Of a DNA stretch of 64,000 nucleotides, positions 50,075 to 58,701 are shown piece after piece. The notes under the pieces are model-generated. The model was not told where the DNA came from. It saw nothing but the letters and a program-made list of their open reading frames with translations, and made no database searches. How positions within the stretch are numbered: position 1 is the first letter of the stretch; each line of letters begins with the position of its first letter. A program made the position numbers and the translations under genes. The DNA comes from an uncultured Oscillospiraceae bacterium (lineage in GTDB: Bacteria; Bacillota; Clostridia; Oscillospirales; Oscillospiraceae), in the NCBI GenBank assembly GCA_910585155.1, contig CAJUEC010000003.1, forward strand, positions 1 to 64,000, in the 5' to 3' direction.

Positions 50075-50545
50075 ATGTCTTTTCTCAATTCCATCAATAT
50101 CGTGGGCTCCGGCCTCACCGCCCAGCAGCTTCGCCTGGACATCGTGGCGGAGAACGTGACCAACTCCCAGACCACCCGCACCGAGGGCGGAGAAGGGGCC
50201 TACCGCCGGAAGGTGGTGGTGTTTGAGGCGGTCAGCGGTCGGGACTCCTTCCGGGACGCCATGGCCCGGGCTATGGGGCAGAAGACAGTGTCCAACGGCA
50301 CCGTGGCCCCCAACGCCGGCGGCGTGCGGGTCACCCAGATCGTGGAGGATGAGTCCCCCATGAAGATCGTCTACGACCCCACCCACCCCGACGCCGATGA
50401 GGACGGCTATCTGGAGATGCCCAACGTGGACATGGTCAAGGAGATCGCCGACGCCATGGCCGCCAGCCGGGCCTACGCCTCCAATGTCACCGCCTTCAAC
50501 ACCTTGAAATCCGTCATCTCCAGCGGGCTGGAGATCGGCCGGTAA
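50075..50545 (+). CDS. flgC: Flagellar basal body rod protein FlgC
   Basis: A 156-residue proximal rod protein. MSFLNSINIVGSGLTAQQLRLDIVAENVTN is the rod N-terminal signature, with NSQTTRTEGG next to it. The late YDPTHPDADEDGYLEMPNVDMVKEIADAM block is specific to FlgC, and the C-terminal helix ends in KSVISSGLEIGR. It is separated from flgB by a repeat-bearing 154-base gap, longer than usual. Confidence 0.96.
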   Translation: MSFLNSINIVGSGLTAQQLRLDIVAENVTNSQTTRTEGGEGAYRRKVVVFEAVSGRDSFRDAMARAMGQKTVSNGTVAPNAGGVRVTQIVEDESPMKIVYDPTHPDADEDGYLEMPNVDMVKEIADAMAASRAYASNVTAFNTLKSVISSGLEIGR

Positions 50546-50595
50546 TCGGTCGTTTCATGCAGCACAACATATCGTAGTGAAGGAGAACCGCAGCC

Positions 50596-50943
50596 ATGAG
50601 TATAGGGATTGAGGGCGTCATGCCCACCGGAATCACCGGCATCACCAACACCATCCGGGGCATCTCCGCCCCCGCTTGGGGCGGCCAGGAGGAAAAGGCC
50701 GCCGGCCTGGACGAGGTTAAGGACAGCGCCTTCGGCTCCCTGTTCAGCTCCTTGATCCAGAATGTGAAGGACACCGACGCCGAGTTTACCCAGGCGCAGT
50801 ACCTGCTGGCCACCGGGCAGCTGGATAACCCCGCTCAGGTCAACCTGGCCGCGTACAAGGCCGAGCTGTCGGTGAGTATGCTGCTGGAAATGCGCAACCG
50901 GGCGCTGGAGGCCTATAACGAGCTGAAGAACATGAGCGTGTAA
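50596..50943 (+). CDS. fliE: Flagellar hook-basal body complex protein FliE
   Basis: A 115-residue MS ring-rod junction protein. The conserved region is C-terminal: FGSLFSSLIQNVKDTDAEFTQAQYLLATGQ followed by KAELSVSMLLEMRNRALEAYNELKNM. The first ~50 residues are variable and Gly-rich. AAGGAG precedes the ATG. Its stop codon forms the first bases of MITE copy C. Confidence 0.93.
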   Translation: MSIGIEGVMPTGITGITNTIRGISAPAWGGQEEKAAGLDEVKDSAFGSLFSSLIQNVKDTDAEFTQAQYLLATGQLDNPAQVNLAAYKAELSVSMLLEMRNRALEAYNELKNMSV

Positions 50944-51104
50944 GAGCCTGTATCCACAACCTAAAACGTCAAATGGGCGAGAGGCATTTCGCCGGTCAGG
51001 GCAGATTTTTTCGGGAATACTCCGCGGTATTTCAAAAAAATTCACGAGAGCGGCGAAGGGCCTCCGCTCAGGCGGCGTTTGAAGTTGGAGATGCAGGTTC
51101 TGCA
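50941..51104 (+). mobile_element. MITE-like palindromic element, copy C, inside the flagellar operon
   Basis: About 164 bases between fliE and fliF. Left end TAAGAGCCTGTATCCACAAC; right end reverse complement TGCAGAACCTGCATCTCCAA. The core GGGAATACTCCGCGGTATTT is a diverged form of the core in copies B and D. The left arm closely matches the right arm of copy D (AGAACCTGTATCCACAACCT). No gene in it. Confidence 0.8.
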
Positions 51105-51148
51105 CGCAGTACGATAGCAAAGAACGCGGAGAGCGGGGTTGATGGCGC

Positions 51149-52828
51149 TTGAACAAGGAGAAGCTGAAGGGCTACTGGGAAAAGGTAAAAACAGCCCTTG
51201 GAAAGGTTTCCAAGAAAATTTGGATTATTATTGCCGCCACGTTGGTTCTGCTGACCATCGCGGTGGTGATTTTCCTGAATACCAGGCCCTACGCCGCTCT
51301 GATCACCGGGGCCACCAATGAGGAGGCCGGGGCGGTGCTCAGCTGGCTCCAGCAGCAGGGGATCAGTGATTACCGCATGGAGGGCTCCGGCACCATTCTG
51401 GTGCCGGAGGGCCAGGCCGCCAGCCTGAAGGCCCGGCTGCTGGTGGAGCAGTACTCCCAGGACAGCGCGTCCCCCACCGGCTATTTCGAGCAGGTGGGGC
51501 CCCTGTCCACCCAGGCGGACCGAAACCGGGCCTGGCAGCTGGACCTGCAGGAGCGGCTGGCCAGGACCATCCGCCAGTTTTCCGGCGTTCGGGACGCGTC
51601 GGTGGAGATCAATATGGGTGAGGACCGGGGCTACATACTGGACACCAACAACGTGGTGGAGGCCACCGCCGGCGTAATGCTCACCATGCAGAACGGCAAG
51701 ACTCTGGACAGCGGGCAGGTCAACGCCATCCGCAACTATGTCGCCAGAAGCGTGCCGGGGCTGAATATAGAGTCTGTCAGCATTGAGGACACGGATGGCC
51801 ACGATTACAGCGGCCAGAGCGACCCCAATTCCACCGCCGCGGCCAGCTCCGCGCTGAAGCTCCAGCTGGAGCGGCAGTGGAACGACCGGCTGCGCAGCCA
51901 GATCCTCCAGGCCCTGGAGCCCATCTACGGGGTGGGCAATGTGACCGCCACCGTCAACGTCACGGTGGAGCTGGGGGACAAGACCGTCAACGACTACCAG
52001 GTCCACCTGCCTGAGTTTGCGGAGGACGGCGAGACCGGCGGCCGGGGCATCGTCGGCAAGCAGTTTTTCAGCTATCAATTTCTCACGCCGGACGAGGGGG
52101 CCGTGGGAGGCACTGTGGGCACCCAAACCAACAGCGACCTGCCCACCTATGTGGAGCCGGGGGACGCCCAGGCCGAGCTCCAAAGAATTCTGGAGGAGCA
52201 GCACGAGACCCAGTACGACAACCCCAAGACCCAGACCCAGATGGTCATCACCGCCGGCACGATTTCCGACGTCACCGCCATGGTGGGCATCAACGCCCGC
52301 ACTGCCCCCAACGCCAATGTTGACAATATCCGAGACGCGGTGGCCAAGGCCTGCGGCATTGTGGTTCCTCTGGAGCTGGAAGAGGGCATGACTGCGGAGG
52401 CGTACCAGGCCCGATATGTGTCCGTCCTCCACGAGGAGTTCCAGGAGGAGATTCTGCCCGAAGAGCCTGAGACTCCGCCCACCCTGCTGGGCGTGCCCGT
52501 GTGGGTGTTCATCGCCCTGGGGGCCGGGCTGCTGCTGTTCGCCATCGTGCTCACCATCATTCTGCTGCTGCGCCGCAAGAAGCGGAAGAAAGAGGAGGCC
52601 GAGCAGCAGGCCGTGGAGGAGCTGCTGGCCGTGGCCATGCCCGAGCTGGACCAGGAGCCCCAGCTGGACGCCGACGGCAACCCCATCAACGGCGCCGACG
52701 TGATGGACCTGCACACCGAGCGCAGCATGGAGCTGCGCCAGAGCATCCGGGACTTTGTGGACGAAAACATGGAGGTTTCGGCTCTGCTCATCAAGAGCTG
52801 GCTAAAGGAGGATGGAGACAATGCCTGA
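51149..52828 (+). CDS. fliF: Flagellar MS-ring protein FliF
   Basis: A 559-residue ring protein. TTG 51149 gives MNKEKLKGYWEKVKTALGKV; the nearby ATG 51142 is in another frame. Membrane helices: WIIIAATLVLLTIAVVIFL (~25-43) and VFIALGAGLLLFAIVLTII (~452-470). Between them are the two ring-building motifs (YAALITGATNEEAGAVLSWL, and DASVEINMGED). The cytoplasmic tail after the second helix binds FliG. The upstream ribosome binding site is weak (GCGGGG). Confidence 0.95.
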   Translation: MNKEKLKGYWEKVKTALGKVSKKIWIIIAATLVLLTIAVVIFLNTRPYAALITGATNEEAGAVLSWLQQQGISDYRMEGSGTILVPEGQAASLKARLLVEQYSQDSASPTGYFEQVGPLSTQADRNRAWQLDLQERLARTIRQFSGVRDASVEINMGEDRGYILDTNNVVEATAGVMLTMQNGKTLDSGQVNAIRNYVARSVPGLNIESVSIEDTDGHDYSGQSDPNSTAAASSALKLQLERQWNDRLRSQILQALEPIYGVGNVTATVNVTVELGDKTVNDYQVHLPEFAEDGETGGRGIVGKQFFSYQFLTPDEGAVGGTVGTQTNSDLPTYVEPGDAQAELQRILEEQHETQYDNPKTQTQMVITAGTISDVTAMVGINARTAPNANVDNIRDAVAKACGIVVPLELEEGMTAEAYQARYVSVLHEEFQEEILPEEPETPPTLLGVPVWVFIALGAGLLLFAIVLTIILLLRRKKRKKEEAEQQAVEELLAVAMPELDQEPQLDADGNPINGADVMDLHTERSMELRQSIRDFVDENMEVSALLIKSWLKEDGDNA

Positions 52829-53912
52829 CGCCGCCGTCGCGGAAGCCCCGGTCGCCGCTCTCGCTGGGGAGAGCAAGCCGGTTTCAAAGAAAAAATCCGC
52901 TTTTCCATCCGACGTCAAGCTCACCGGAGCCCAGCGGGCCGCCACCGTCATCATCGCGCTGGGGGTGGAACGCGCCTCCGCGCTGTATAAGCACATGGAG
53001 CCGGAGGACGTGGAGCAGCTCACCATTGAGGTGGCGAAGCTGGGCTTCCTGGATTCGGAGCAGACCGAGGAGATTTTGTACGAGTTCTACCAGCTGTGCC
53101 GCACCAACCGGGCGGTGACAGAGGGCGGGCTGGAGTATGCCCGGACGGTGCTGGAAAAGGCCTACGGGCCCCAGACCGCGGACGAGCTGCTGGGGAAGGT
53201 GACCAAGTCTCTGCAAAACCGCTCCTTCTCCTTTATGGAAAAGGCGGACGAGAAATCCCTGTTCTCCGCCCTGCAGAACGAGCGTCCCCAGACCATCTCC
53301 CTGGTGCTGTCCTATGTGGAGCCCGACAAGGCCGCCGGGGTTATCTCCCAGCTGGACGAGGTGCGCCAGGTCCAGGTGGTGGAGAGCATGGCCAAGATCG
53401 AGAGCGTGTCCCCCATCGCCGTCAAGATCATCGAGGGGGAGATGCGCAAGAAGTTCTCCAATATTGTCACCAGCGCCAACGTGAAGGTGGGCGGCATCGA
53501 CTACGTGGCCGACGTGATGAACAACCTGGACCGCACCAGCGAGAAAAACATCTTCGATGGCCTGTCCGCCTACGACCAGGAGCTGGCCGACGAGATCCGC
53601 AAGCGGATGTTCGTGTTCGAGGACATCATCACCATGGACGACCGCTCTGTGCAGCGCTTTGTCCGGGACTGCGACCCCCGGGACCTGGTGCTGGCCCTCA
53701 AGTCCGCCAACGAGGAGGTCACCAAAAAGCTGCTCAACAACATGTCTACCCGTATGGCTCAGAACATCCGGGACGACCTGGAGATCACCACCAATGTCCG
53801 CATGAAGGACGTGGAGGACGCCCAGCAGCGCATTGTGGATATCATCCGCGACCTGGAGGAGAAGAACGAGATCATCATAGCGAAGGGCGGAAAGGACGAT
53901 ATCATTGCCTAA
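52821..53912 (+). CDS. fliG: Flagellar motor switch protein FliG
   Basis: A 363-residue switch/rotor protein. ATG 52821 is 9 bases from GGAGG; ATG 52812 touches it and is less likely. Parts: an Ala/Pro/Lys-rich start, the N domain (LTGAQRAATVIIALGVERAS), the middle domain with NERPQTISLVLSYV (EHPQ-type motif, ~155) and the C domain (MFVFEDIITMDDRSVQRFVRD, ~275) with charged residues that face MotA. It overlaps fliF by 8 bases and fliH by 8. Confidence 0.96.
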   Translation: MPDAAVAEAPVAALAGESKPVSKKKSAFPSDVKLTGAQRAATVIIALGVERASALYKHMEPEDVEQLTIEVAKLGFLDSEQTEEILYEFYQLCRTNRAVTEGGLEYARTVLEKAYGPQTADELLGKVTKSLQNRSFSFMEKADEKSLFSALQNERPQTISLVLSYVEPDKAAGVISQLDEVRQVQVVESMAKIESVSPIAVKIIEGEMRKKFSNIVTSANVKVGGIDYVADVMNNLDRTSEKNIFDGLSAYDQELADEIRKRMFVFEDIITMDDRSVQRFVRDCDPRDLVLALKSANEEVTKKLLNNMSTRMAQNIRDDLEITTNVRMKDVEDAQQRIVDIIRDLEEKNEIIIAKGGKDDIIA

Positions 53913-54783
53913 CATATTCAAGGCCTTTTCCCGGGCCAAGGCGGAGCCCTACCAGTTCCCCGACGCGGCGGAGCTGGTGGTGGAGGACTTGCCTGCGCCC
54001 GAGGAGCCTGCGCCCCCGCCTGAGGAGTCCCCGCCCCCCCTGCTGGATGTGGAGATCGGGGAGGAGCTGGAGGAGCCCGGCAGTGAGTCCGAGCCGGAGC
54101 CTGAGGTGCAGGAGAGCCCGATAAGCTTTGCCCAGATTCAGGCGGAGCAGATCCTGGCCGACGCCCGGCGGGACGCGGACCGCATCCTCAGCCAGGCCCG
54201 GGACGACGCGGACCGGGAGGCGGAGCATGTTTTCGCCAAGGCCCGGGAGAGCGGCTACCAGGAGGGCTACGTCCAGGGGATGGCCCAGGCCGCCCAGGAG
54301 TCGGCCCAGCAGCGGGAGGAGCAGGCCGCCCGGCTGGAGGAGGAGGTCCACCGCTTTATGGAGCAGGCGGGCGTGGCGCTGGACCGGCAGATGGACCACA
54401 GCGTGGACGACCTGCGGGACCTGGCTCTGGCGGTGGCGGAGAAGGTGGTGTGCGTCAGCCTGAAGAGCAGCGCCGACGTGATCAGCCGCATGATCCAGAC
54501 CGCCATTGACAAGCGGAAGAAAAAGGAATGGGTGCACATATACATATCCGAGTGCGACGCCAAGCGGCTCACCCAGATTCCCGCCTCCCTGTCCGCCGCC
54601 CTCAGCGCCCTGTCTGACCGGGTGCGCATCATCCCCATGTCCGATGACGAGTCGGGCACCTGCATCATCGAAATGCCCGACGAGATTGTGGACGCCAGCG
54701 CGGCCACCCAGCTGAACAACCTGCGGACCATCCTTATGGACACCGCCAACAGCGCGTCCGGGATGACCCTGTTCCAACCATAG
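53905..54783 (+). CDS. fliH: Flagellar assembly protein FliH
   Basis: A 292-residue regulator of the FliI ATPase. It begins with TTG 53905 inside the end of fliG, with GGAAAGGA upstream. The first ~75 residues are Pro/Glu-rich and variable. A long helix with ADARRDADRILSQARDDADREAE and GYQEGYVQGMAQAAQESA follows, then the C-terminal domain that binds FliI (DLRDLALAVAEKVV...VHIYISECDA). It is longer than enterobacterial FliH (235) because of the N-terminal extension. Confidence 0.9.
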   Translation: MPNIFKAFSRAKAEPYQFPDAAELVVEDLPAPEEPAPPPEESPPPLLDVEIGEELEEPGSESEPEPEVQESPISFAQIQAEQILADARRDADRILSQARDDADREAEHVFAKARESGYQEGYVQGMAQAAQESAQQREEQAARLEEEVHRFMEQAGVALDRQMDHSVDDLRDLALAVAEKVVCVSLKSSADVISRMIQTAIDKRKKKEWVHIYISECDAKRLTQIPASLSAALSALSDRVRIIPMSDDESGTCIIEMPDEIVDASAATQLNNLRTILMDTANSASGMTLFQP

Positions 54784-54796
54784 CGCGTGTAAGAAC

Positions 54797-54964
54797 TTAG
54801 AACCTGTATTCACAGCCGAAATCGCCGGATGGCCGAGGGATTTTCCCGTCAGGCAAGGCGAATTTTCGCAGGAATAATTGTGTTTATTTCAAGAAAATTC
54901 AACGCCGCATGACGGGAAAAGGCCCGGTCAGATGGTGAATTGAGGTTGTGGATACAGGTTCTTA
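54797..54964 (-). mobile_element. MITE-like palindromic element, copy D, inside the flagellar operon
   Basis: 168 bases between fliH and fliI. Left end TTAGAACCTGTATTCACAGC; right end reverse complement TTAAGAACCTGTATCCACAA. Read on the minus strand the core CTTGAAATAAACACAATTAT then TCCTGC is identical to copy B, and flanking blocks (GACGGGAAAATC versus GACGAGAAAATC) align too. Open frames running through it are not genes. Confidence 0.88.
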
Positions 54965-55029
54965 ACAAGGCGTCCAGCGCTCCCGGGCCGGGAGGGATGC
55001 TTTCAGACATATGGCCGATGGAGGAAACC

Positions 55030-56340
55030 ATGCCTTCCGCTTTTCAGCAGATGACCCGCCAGGTCTACAACGCGGAGCCCTACAGCCTGACGGGAAAAAT
55101 TGAAAACATTGTGGGTATGTCCATCGAGGCCTCCGGCGGCCGGGCGGCCGTGGGCGACATCTGCCGGATCTACAACGGCGACTCCGGCGGGCAGGTCACC
55201 GCCGAGGTGGTGGGCTTCAAAAATGACCACATCCTGCTCATGCCCTACTCGGACATGAGCGGCATCTCGGCGGGCAATTTCGTGCGCAACACCGGGCGGC
55301 AGCTCACCCTCCAGGTGGGGGAGTTCCTCCGGGGACGCATCATCAACGCCCTGGGCCAGCCCATCGACGGTAAGGGCCCCTTTGAGGGGGGCACTTCCTA
55401 CTGCGTGGGCGGCGGATACATCAATCCCCTTCAGCGCCCCCCCATCCGGGAGCGAATCCAGTTCGGCGTGAAGGCCATCGACGGGCTCATCACCATTGGA
55501 AAGGGCCAGCGTATCGGTATATTCGCCGGCTCCGGCGTGGGCAAGTCCACCCTGATGGGCATGATCGCAAAAAACGTTACCGCCGACATCAATGTCATCG
55601 CCCTAGTGGGCGAGCGAGGCCGCGAGGTTCTGGAGTTCGTGGAAAAAGACCTGGGCCCCGAGGGGATGAAGCGGTCCATTCTGGTGGTGGCCACCTCCGA
55701 CCAGCCCGCCATGCTCCGGATGCGGTGCCCCAGCGTGGCCACCGGCATCGCCGAGTTTTTCCGGGATCAGGGCTATGACGTGCTGCTGATGATGGACTCC
55801 CTCACCCGTTTCGCCATGGCCCAAAGAGAGATCGGCCTGGCCATCGGCGAGCCCCCGGTGAGCCGGGGCTACACCCCCTCCATGTACGCGGAGATGCCCA
55901 AGCTGCTGGAGCGCAGCGGCAATTTCAGCCGGGGCTCCATCACCGGCGTTTACACCGTGCTGGTGGAGGGCGACGACACCAACGAGCCCATCGCCGACAC
56001 GGTCCGGGGCATTTTGGACGGGCACATCGTCCTCTCCCGCCAGCTGGCCAATTCCAACCACTATCCAGCCATTGACGTGTCCGCCAGCATCTCCCGTTTG
56101 ATGGTGGAGATTGTCCCGCCGGAGCACCGTCAGCTGGCATCCCGCATACGAGATATTATGAGCGTCTACGAGAAGAACGCCGACCTGGTGGCCATCGGCG
56201 CCTACAAGCCGGGGAGCAACCGCAAGCTGGACTTCGCCATGTCCAAGATCGACGCGGTGAACGAGTTTTTGATGCAGGCGGTGGACCAGGCATTCTCCTA
56301 TGATCAATGCGTGGCCGAGATGGCCAAGATTTTGAAATAA
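55030..56340 (+). CDS. fliI: Flagellum-specific ATPase FliI
   Basis: A 436-residue ATPase of the flagellar type III export apparatus, related to F1 beta. ATG 55030 has GGAGG 5 bases upstream; longer readings start inside MITE copy D. Walker A is GSGVGKSTLMG (~residue 163), Walker B DVLLMMDSLTRFAMAQREIG (~252), and EPPVSRGYTPS follows. The HYPAIDVSASISRLM block and C-terminal AYKPGSN are typical. FliH and FliJ genes flank it. Confidence 0.97.
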   Translation: MPSAFQQMTRQVYNAEPYSLTGKIENIVGMSIEASGGRAAVGDICRIYNGDSGGQVTAEVVGFKNDHILLMPYSDMSGISAGNFVRNTGRQLTLQVGEFLRGRIINALGQPIDGKGPFEGGTSYCVGGGYINPLQRPPIRERIQFGVKAIDGLITIGKGQRIGIFAGSGVGKSTLMGMIAKNVTADINVIALVGERGREVLEFVEKDLGPEGMKRSILVVATSDQPAMLRMRCPSVATGIAEFFRDQGYDVLLMMDSLTRFAMAQREIGLAIGEPPVSRGYTPSMYAEMPKLLERSGNFSRGSITGVYTVLVEGDDTNEPIADTVRGILDGHIVLSRQLANSNHYPAIDVSASISRLMVEIVPPEHRQLASRIRDIMSVYEKNADLVAIGAYKPGSNRKLDFAMSKIDAVNEFLMQAVDQAFSYDQCVAEMAKILK

Positions 56341-56361
56341 TCCTCTGAGGAGAGCGGACAG

Positions 56362-56814
56362 ATGAAGAAATTCAAATTCTCTCTGGATTCGGTTCTAGCC
56401 TATAAGCAGCAGGTGCTGGACGCCCTGAAGGGCGAGCACGCCGCCATTCTGGCCCAGGTGCGGGCGCAGGAGGAGGTGCTGGAGGCCGTCCGGCAGGAGT
56501 ACCGGATGTGCAATGAGGAGTACTGCCAGCGCAAGGCCGAGGGCATGACCATCGCGGACGCTCTGTTTTACCAGAACGGCCTGCGGGTGCTGGAGAATGA
56601 CATCCAGCGGGAAACCGACAGACTGGAGGAGCTGCGCCGCCAGGAGGACGCCAAGCGCCAGGAGGTGGTGGACGCCAAGATCGACACCTCCTCCATCGAG
56701 AAGCTGAAGGACAAGAAGCTGGAGCTGTACAACAAGGCGATTCAGAAGAATGAGGAGAACCTGATCGACGAGTTTGTCAGCTCCGCCCGGGCCCGGGCCA
56801 GTATTGGAGCCTAG
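56362..56814 (+). CDS. fliJ: Flagellar export protein FliJ
   Basis: A 150-residue, fully helical coiled-coil protein beginning MKKFKFSLDSVLAYKQQVLDAL, the usual FliJ start (F.f.L..vL..k). It is rich in Glu, Arg, Lys and Gln. FliJ sits in the FliI hexamer and helps the export gate. Naming is supported by position directly after fliI (21 bases) and before fliK. Confidence 0.9.
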   Translation: MKKFKFSLDSVLAYKQQVLDALKGEHAAILAQVRAQEEVLEAVRQEYRMCNEEYCQRKAEGMTIADALFYQNGLRVLENDIQRETDRLEELRRQEDAKRQEVVDAKIDTSSIEKLKDKKLELYNKAIQKNEENLIDEFVSSARARASIGA

Positions 56815-56860
56815 ACGCTGTTTGAACACAGGCATGTGCCCAGCGGCCCATATTTGCTTG

Positions 56861-56890
56861 TTCCATCCGGCGGTTCGCCGCCGTTTGGAA
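56861..56890 (+). repeat. UUCG-loop hairpin between fliJ and fliK
   Basis: TTCCA..CGGCGG, loop TTCG, CCGCCG.TTGGAA. In RNA a C(UUCG)G-like tetraloop on a GC stem is very stable. It lies inside the operon about 35 bases before the fliK ATG and may affect RNA processing or stability. Confidence 0.65.
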
Positions 56891-56923
56891 ATAGATATCT
56901 CATTTTAAGGAGGTGTAAAGAAA

Positions 56924-58036
56924 ATGGAGCAGACAAACATGGTCATGGCGATGTTCCAAGCCATGGCCGCCCAAGGCATGGTGCCCAAGACGGGCAAAGG
57001 CGGCGACAAGGCCACCGGCGACTTCCAAAAGCTGCTGGACCAGAAGTCCCAGTCCGTCAAGACCGACTCGTCCGTGGAGCAGAAGCCCAAGGCCGACGGC
57101 GTGACCGAGAAGGATGGCCCCGTTAAAGGGGAGAGCGCCTTGGACCGGATTAAGAAGCTGGCGGAGCAGGGCTACGCCATCTCTCAGCTCGGCATCGCCG
57201 CGATGACCCTCGACGGACAGACCTATGAGCCCGGGGAGTTCGTGATCGCCTGGAAAGGCGCCGACGTGCAGTTTATCCCCGTTACCGGTCTGGACGAGAG
57301 CCAGATGCAGGAGCTCCAGCAGCTCATGGGCGACAGCCAGATCATCGAGTTCTCCGACCCCGAGGCCGACGCCATGCTGGAGGCCACCGACCCCACCGTG
57401 GAGCACGGCCCCGCCCAGCTTTTGGAGAAGGCGGTGAACGACCAGGCGGGTAAGACGGTGGAGCAGGCGGTGGAAGAGGTCAAGCCCCAGGAGAAGGATG
57501 AGGACACCCAGGTGGAGCTCATCGACGTGGAGCAGGGCCCCCGGCAGGTTTTCCAGGACGTGAAGGCGGCCCCCATCAAGGTGGGCGAGACCTACGACGT
57601 GGAGCAGCCCCAGAACGTGGCCCAGCAGATCGACGCCGGACTGGCGCAGGCCCTGCAAAAGGGCGAATCCCTGGTGCGCATTCAGCTGACCCCGGAAAAC
57701 CTGGGCAGCGTGACGGTGGAGATCAGCCAGAGCGCCGACGGCATTCTGCGCGTGGCCCTCAGCGCCCACAGCGGCGAGACCCGAGGCCTGCTGGAGCGGC
57801 ACGCCGCCGACCTGCAGGGCATGCTCAGCAGCCGCACCCAGCAGGATGTGCAGGTGAACGTCCAGCGCCAGCAGGAGAGCCAGCAGAACCAGAATCAGCA
57901 TCCCTACGATGGCCACAACGGCCATGGCGGCCAGAATCAGGAGCAGCGCCGCCCCCGTCAAGAGCAGCATAACAGCCAGGACTTCGTCCAGCAGCTGCGC
58001 CTGGGGCTGATCCCCGCGGACGGGGAGGATATCTGA
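56924..58036 (+). CDS. fliK: Flagellar hook-length control protein FliK
   Basis: A 370-residue protein. The N-terminal ~220 residues are variable, Glu/Asp/Lys-rich and probably extended (the molecular ruler). The C-terminal Flg_hook domain is clear: ESLVRIQLTPENLGSVTVEI (~250) then LRVALSAHSGETRGLLERHAADL. The last ~70 residues are Gln/Asn/His-rich (QQESQQNQNQHPYDGHNGHGG), low complexity. AAGGAGG lies before the ATG. FliK switches export from hook to filament substrates. Confidence 0.9.
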   Translation: MEQTNMVMAMFQAMAAQGMVPKTGKGGDKATGDFQKLLDQKSQSVKTDSSVEQKPKADGVTEKDGPVKGESALDRIKKLAEQGYAISQLGIAAMTLDGQTYEPGEFVIAWKGADVQFIPVTGLDESQMQELQQLMGDSQIIEFSDPEADAMLEATDPTVEHGPAQLLEKAVNDQAGKTVEQAVEEVKPQEKDEDTQVELIDVEQGPRQVFQDVKAAPIKVGETYDVEQPQNVAQQIDAGLAQALQKGESLVRIQLTPENLGSVTVEISQSADGILRVALSAHSGETRGLLERHAADLQGMLSSRTQQDVQVNVQRQQESQQNQNQHPYDGHNGHGGQNQEQRRPRQEQHNSQDFVQQLRLGLIPADGEDI

Positions 58037-58058
58037 AGCAGAAAGGAGCGCAATCTGA

Positions 58059-58682
58059 ATGAGTTATATGGCGGATATCAGCTATCTGCTGGGCACAGGC
58101 AACGGCATTGATGCGGTCAACAGCACCAGCCGGAAGAACAACACCGAGCTGGACATGCAGGACTTCCTCCAGCTGATGATTGTCCAGCTTCAAAACCAGA
58201 CCATGGACGACACCATGGATACCAGCGAGATGATGAATCAGCTGGTCCAGATGCAGATGGTCACCGCTCTGACCAACGTGACCGAGGCCAGTGTGATGAG
58301 CTACGCCAGCTCTCTGGTGGGCAAGACTGTTACCATCGGCATTCTCAACGGTAATGTCCTGGAGGAGCGGGAGATCGAGGTCATCGGCACCGGCACCGCC
58401 GGCGGCCAGCAGGTCATCTTCGGCAGCGACGGCCAGACTTACTTCCTCAACCAGATCATGGCAGTGGGTAAGCTCCCCGAGATTGAGGAGCCCGACAAGG
58501 GCGAAGGCGACGGTGAGGGCGACAACACAGGCGGGACCGAGGGCCCCGACGGTGTGGGACCCGGCGACGGCACAGGTGGGACCGAGGGGTCCGACGGCGT
58601 GAAGCCCGGCGACGGCGCAGGCGAGAACCAGGGAACCGGCGACGGCGGGAACACCGGAGACTCTACGCAGCAGACAGAGTAA
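58059..58682 (+). CDS. flgD: Flagellar hook assembly protein FlgD with repetitive tail
   Basis: A 207-residue hook-capping protein. The FlgD N-domain signature is LDMQDFLQLMIVQLQNQ (~residue 28) with METSEMMNQLVQMQMVTAL-like residues after it. A beta domain (~80-140: LVGKTVTIGILNG...GGQQVIFGSDGQTYFLNQI) is followed by an unusual ~60-residue Gly/Asp/Glu/Thr tail containing a 15-residue repeat twice (GGTEGPDGVGPGDGT, GGTEGSDGVKPGDGA). The usual C-terminal FnIII-like part is reduced or absent. Confidence 0.9.
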   Translation: MSYMADISYLLGTGNGIDAVNSTSRKNNTELDMQDFLQLMIVQLQNQTMDDTMDTSEMMNQLVQMQMVTALTNVTEASVMSYASSLVGKTVTIGILNGNVLEEREIEVIGTGTAGGQQVIFGSDGQTYFLNQIMAVGKLPEIEEPDKGEGDGEGDNTGGTEGPDGVGPGDGTGGTEGSDGVKPGDGAGENQGTGDGGNTGDSTQQTE

Positions 58683-58701
58683 AGTGATGAGGTGACTGAG
58701 G

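Noticed and set aside
54940..55029. Upstream fliI starts giving a longer protein
   Set aside because: These codons lie in MITE copy D or lack a ribosome binding site; ATG 55030 has GGAGG at proper spacing and the expected N-terminus.
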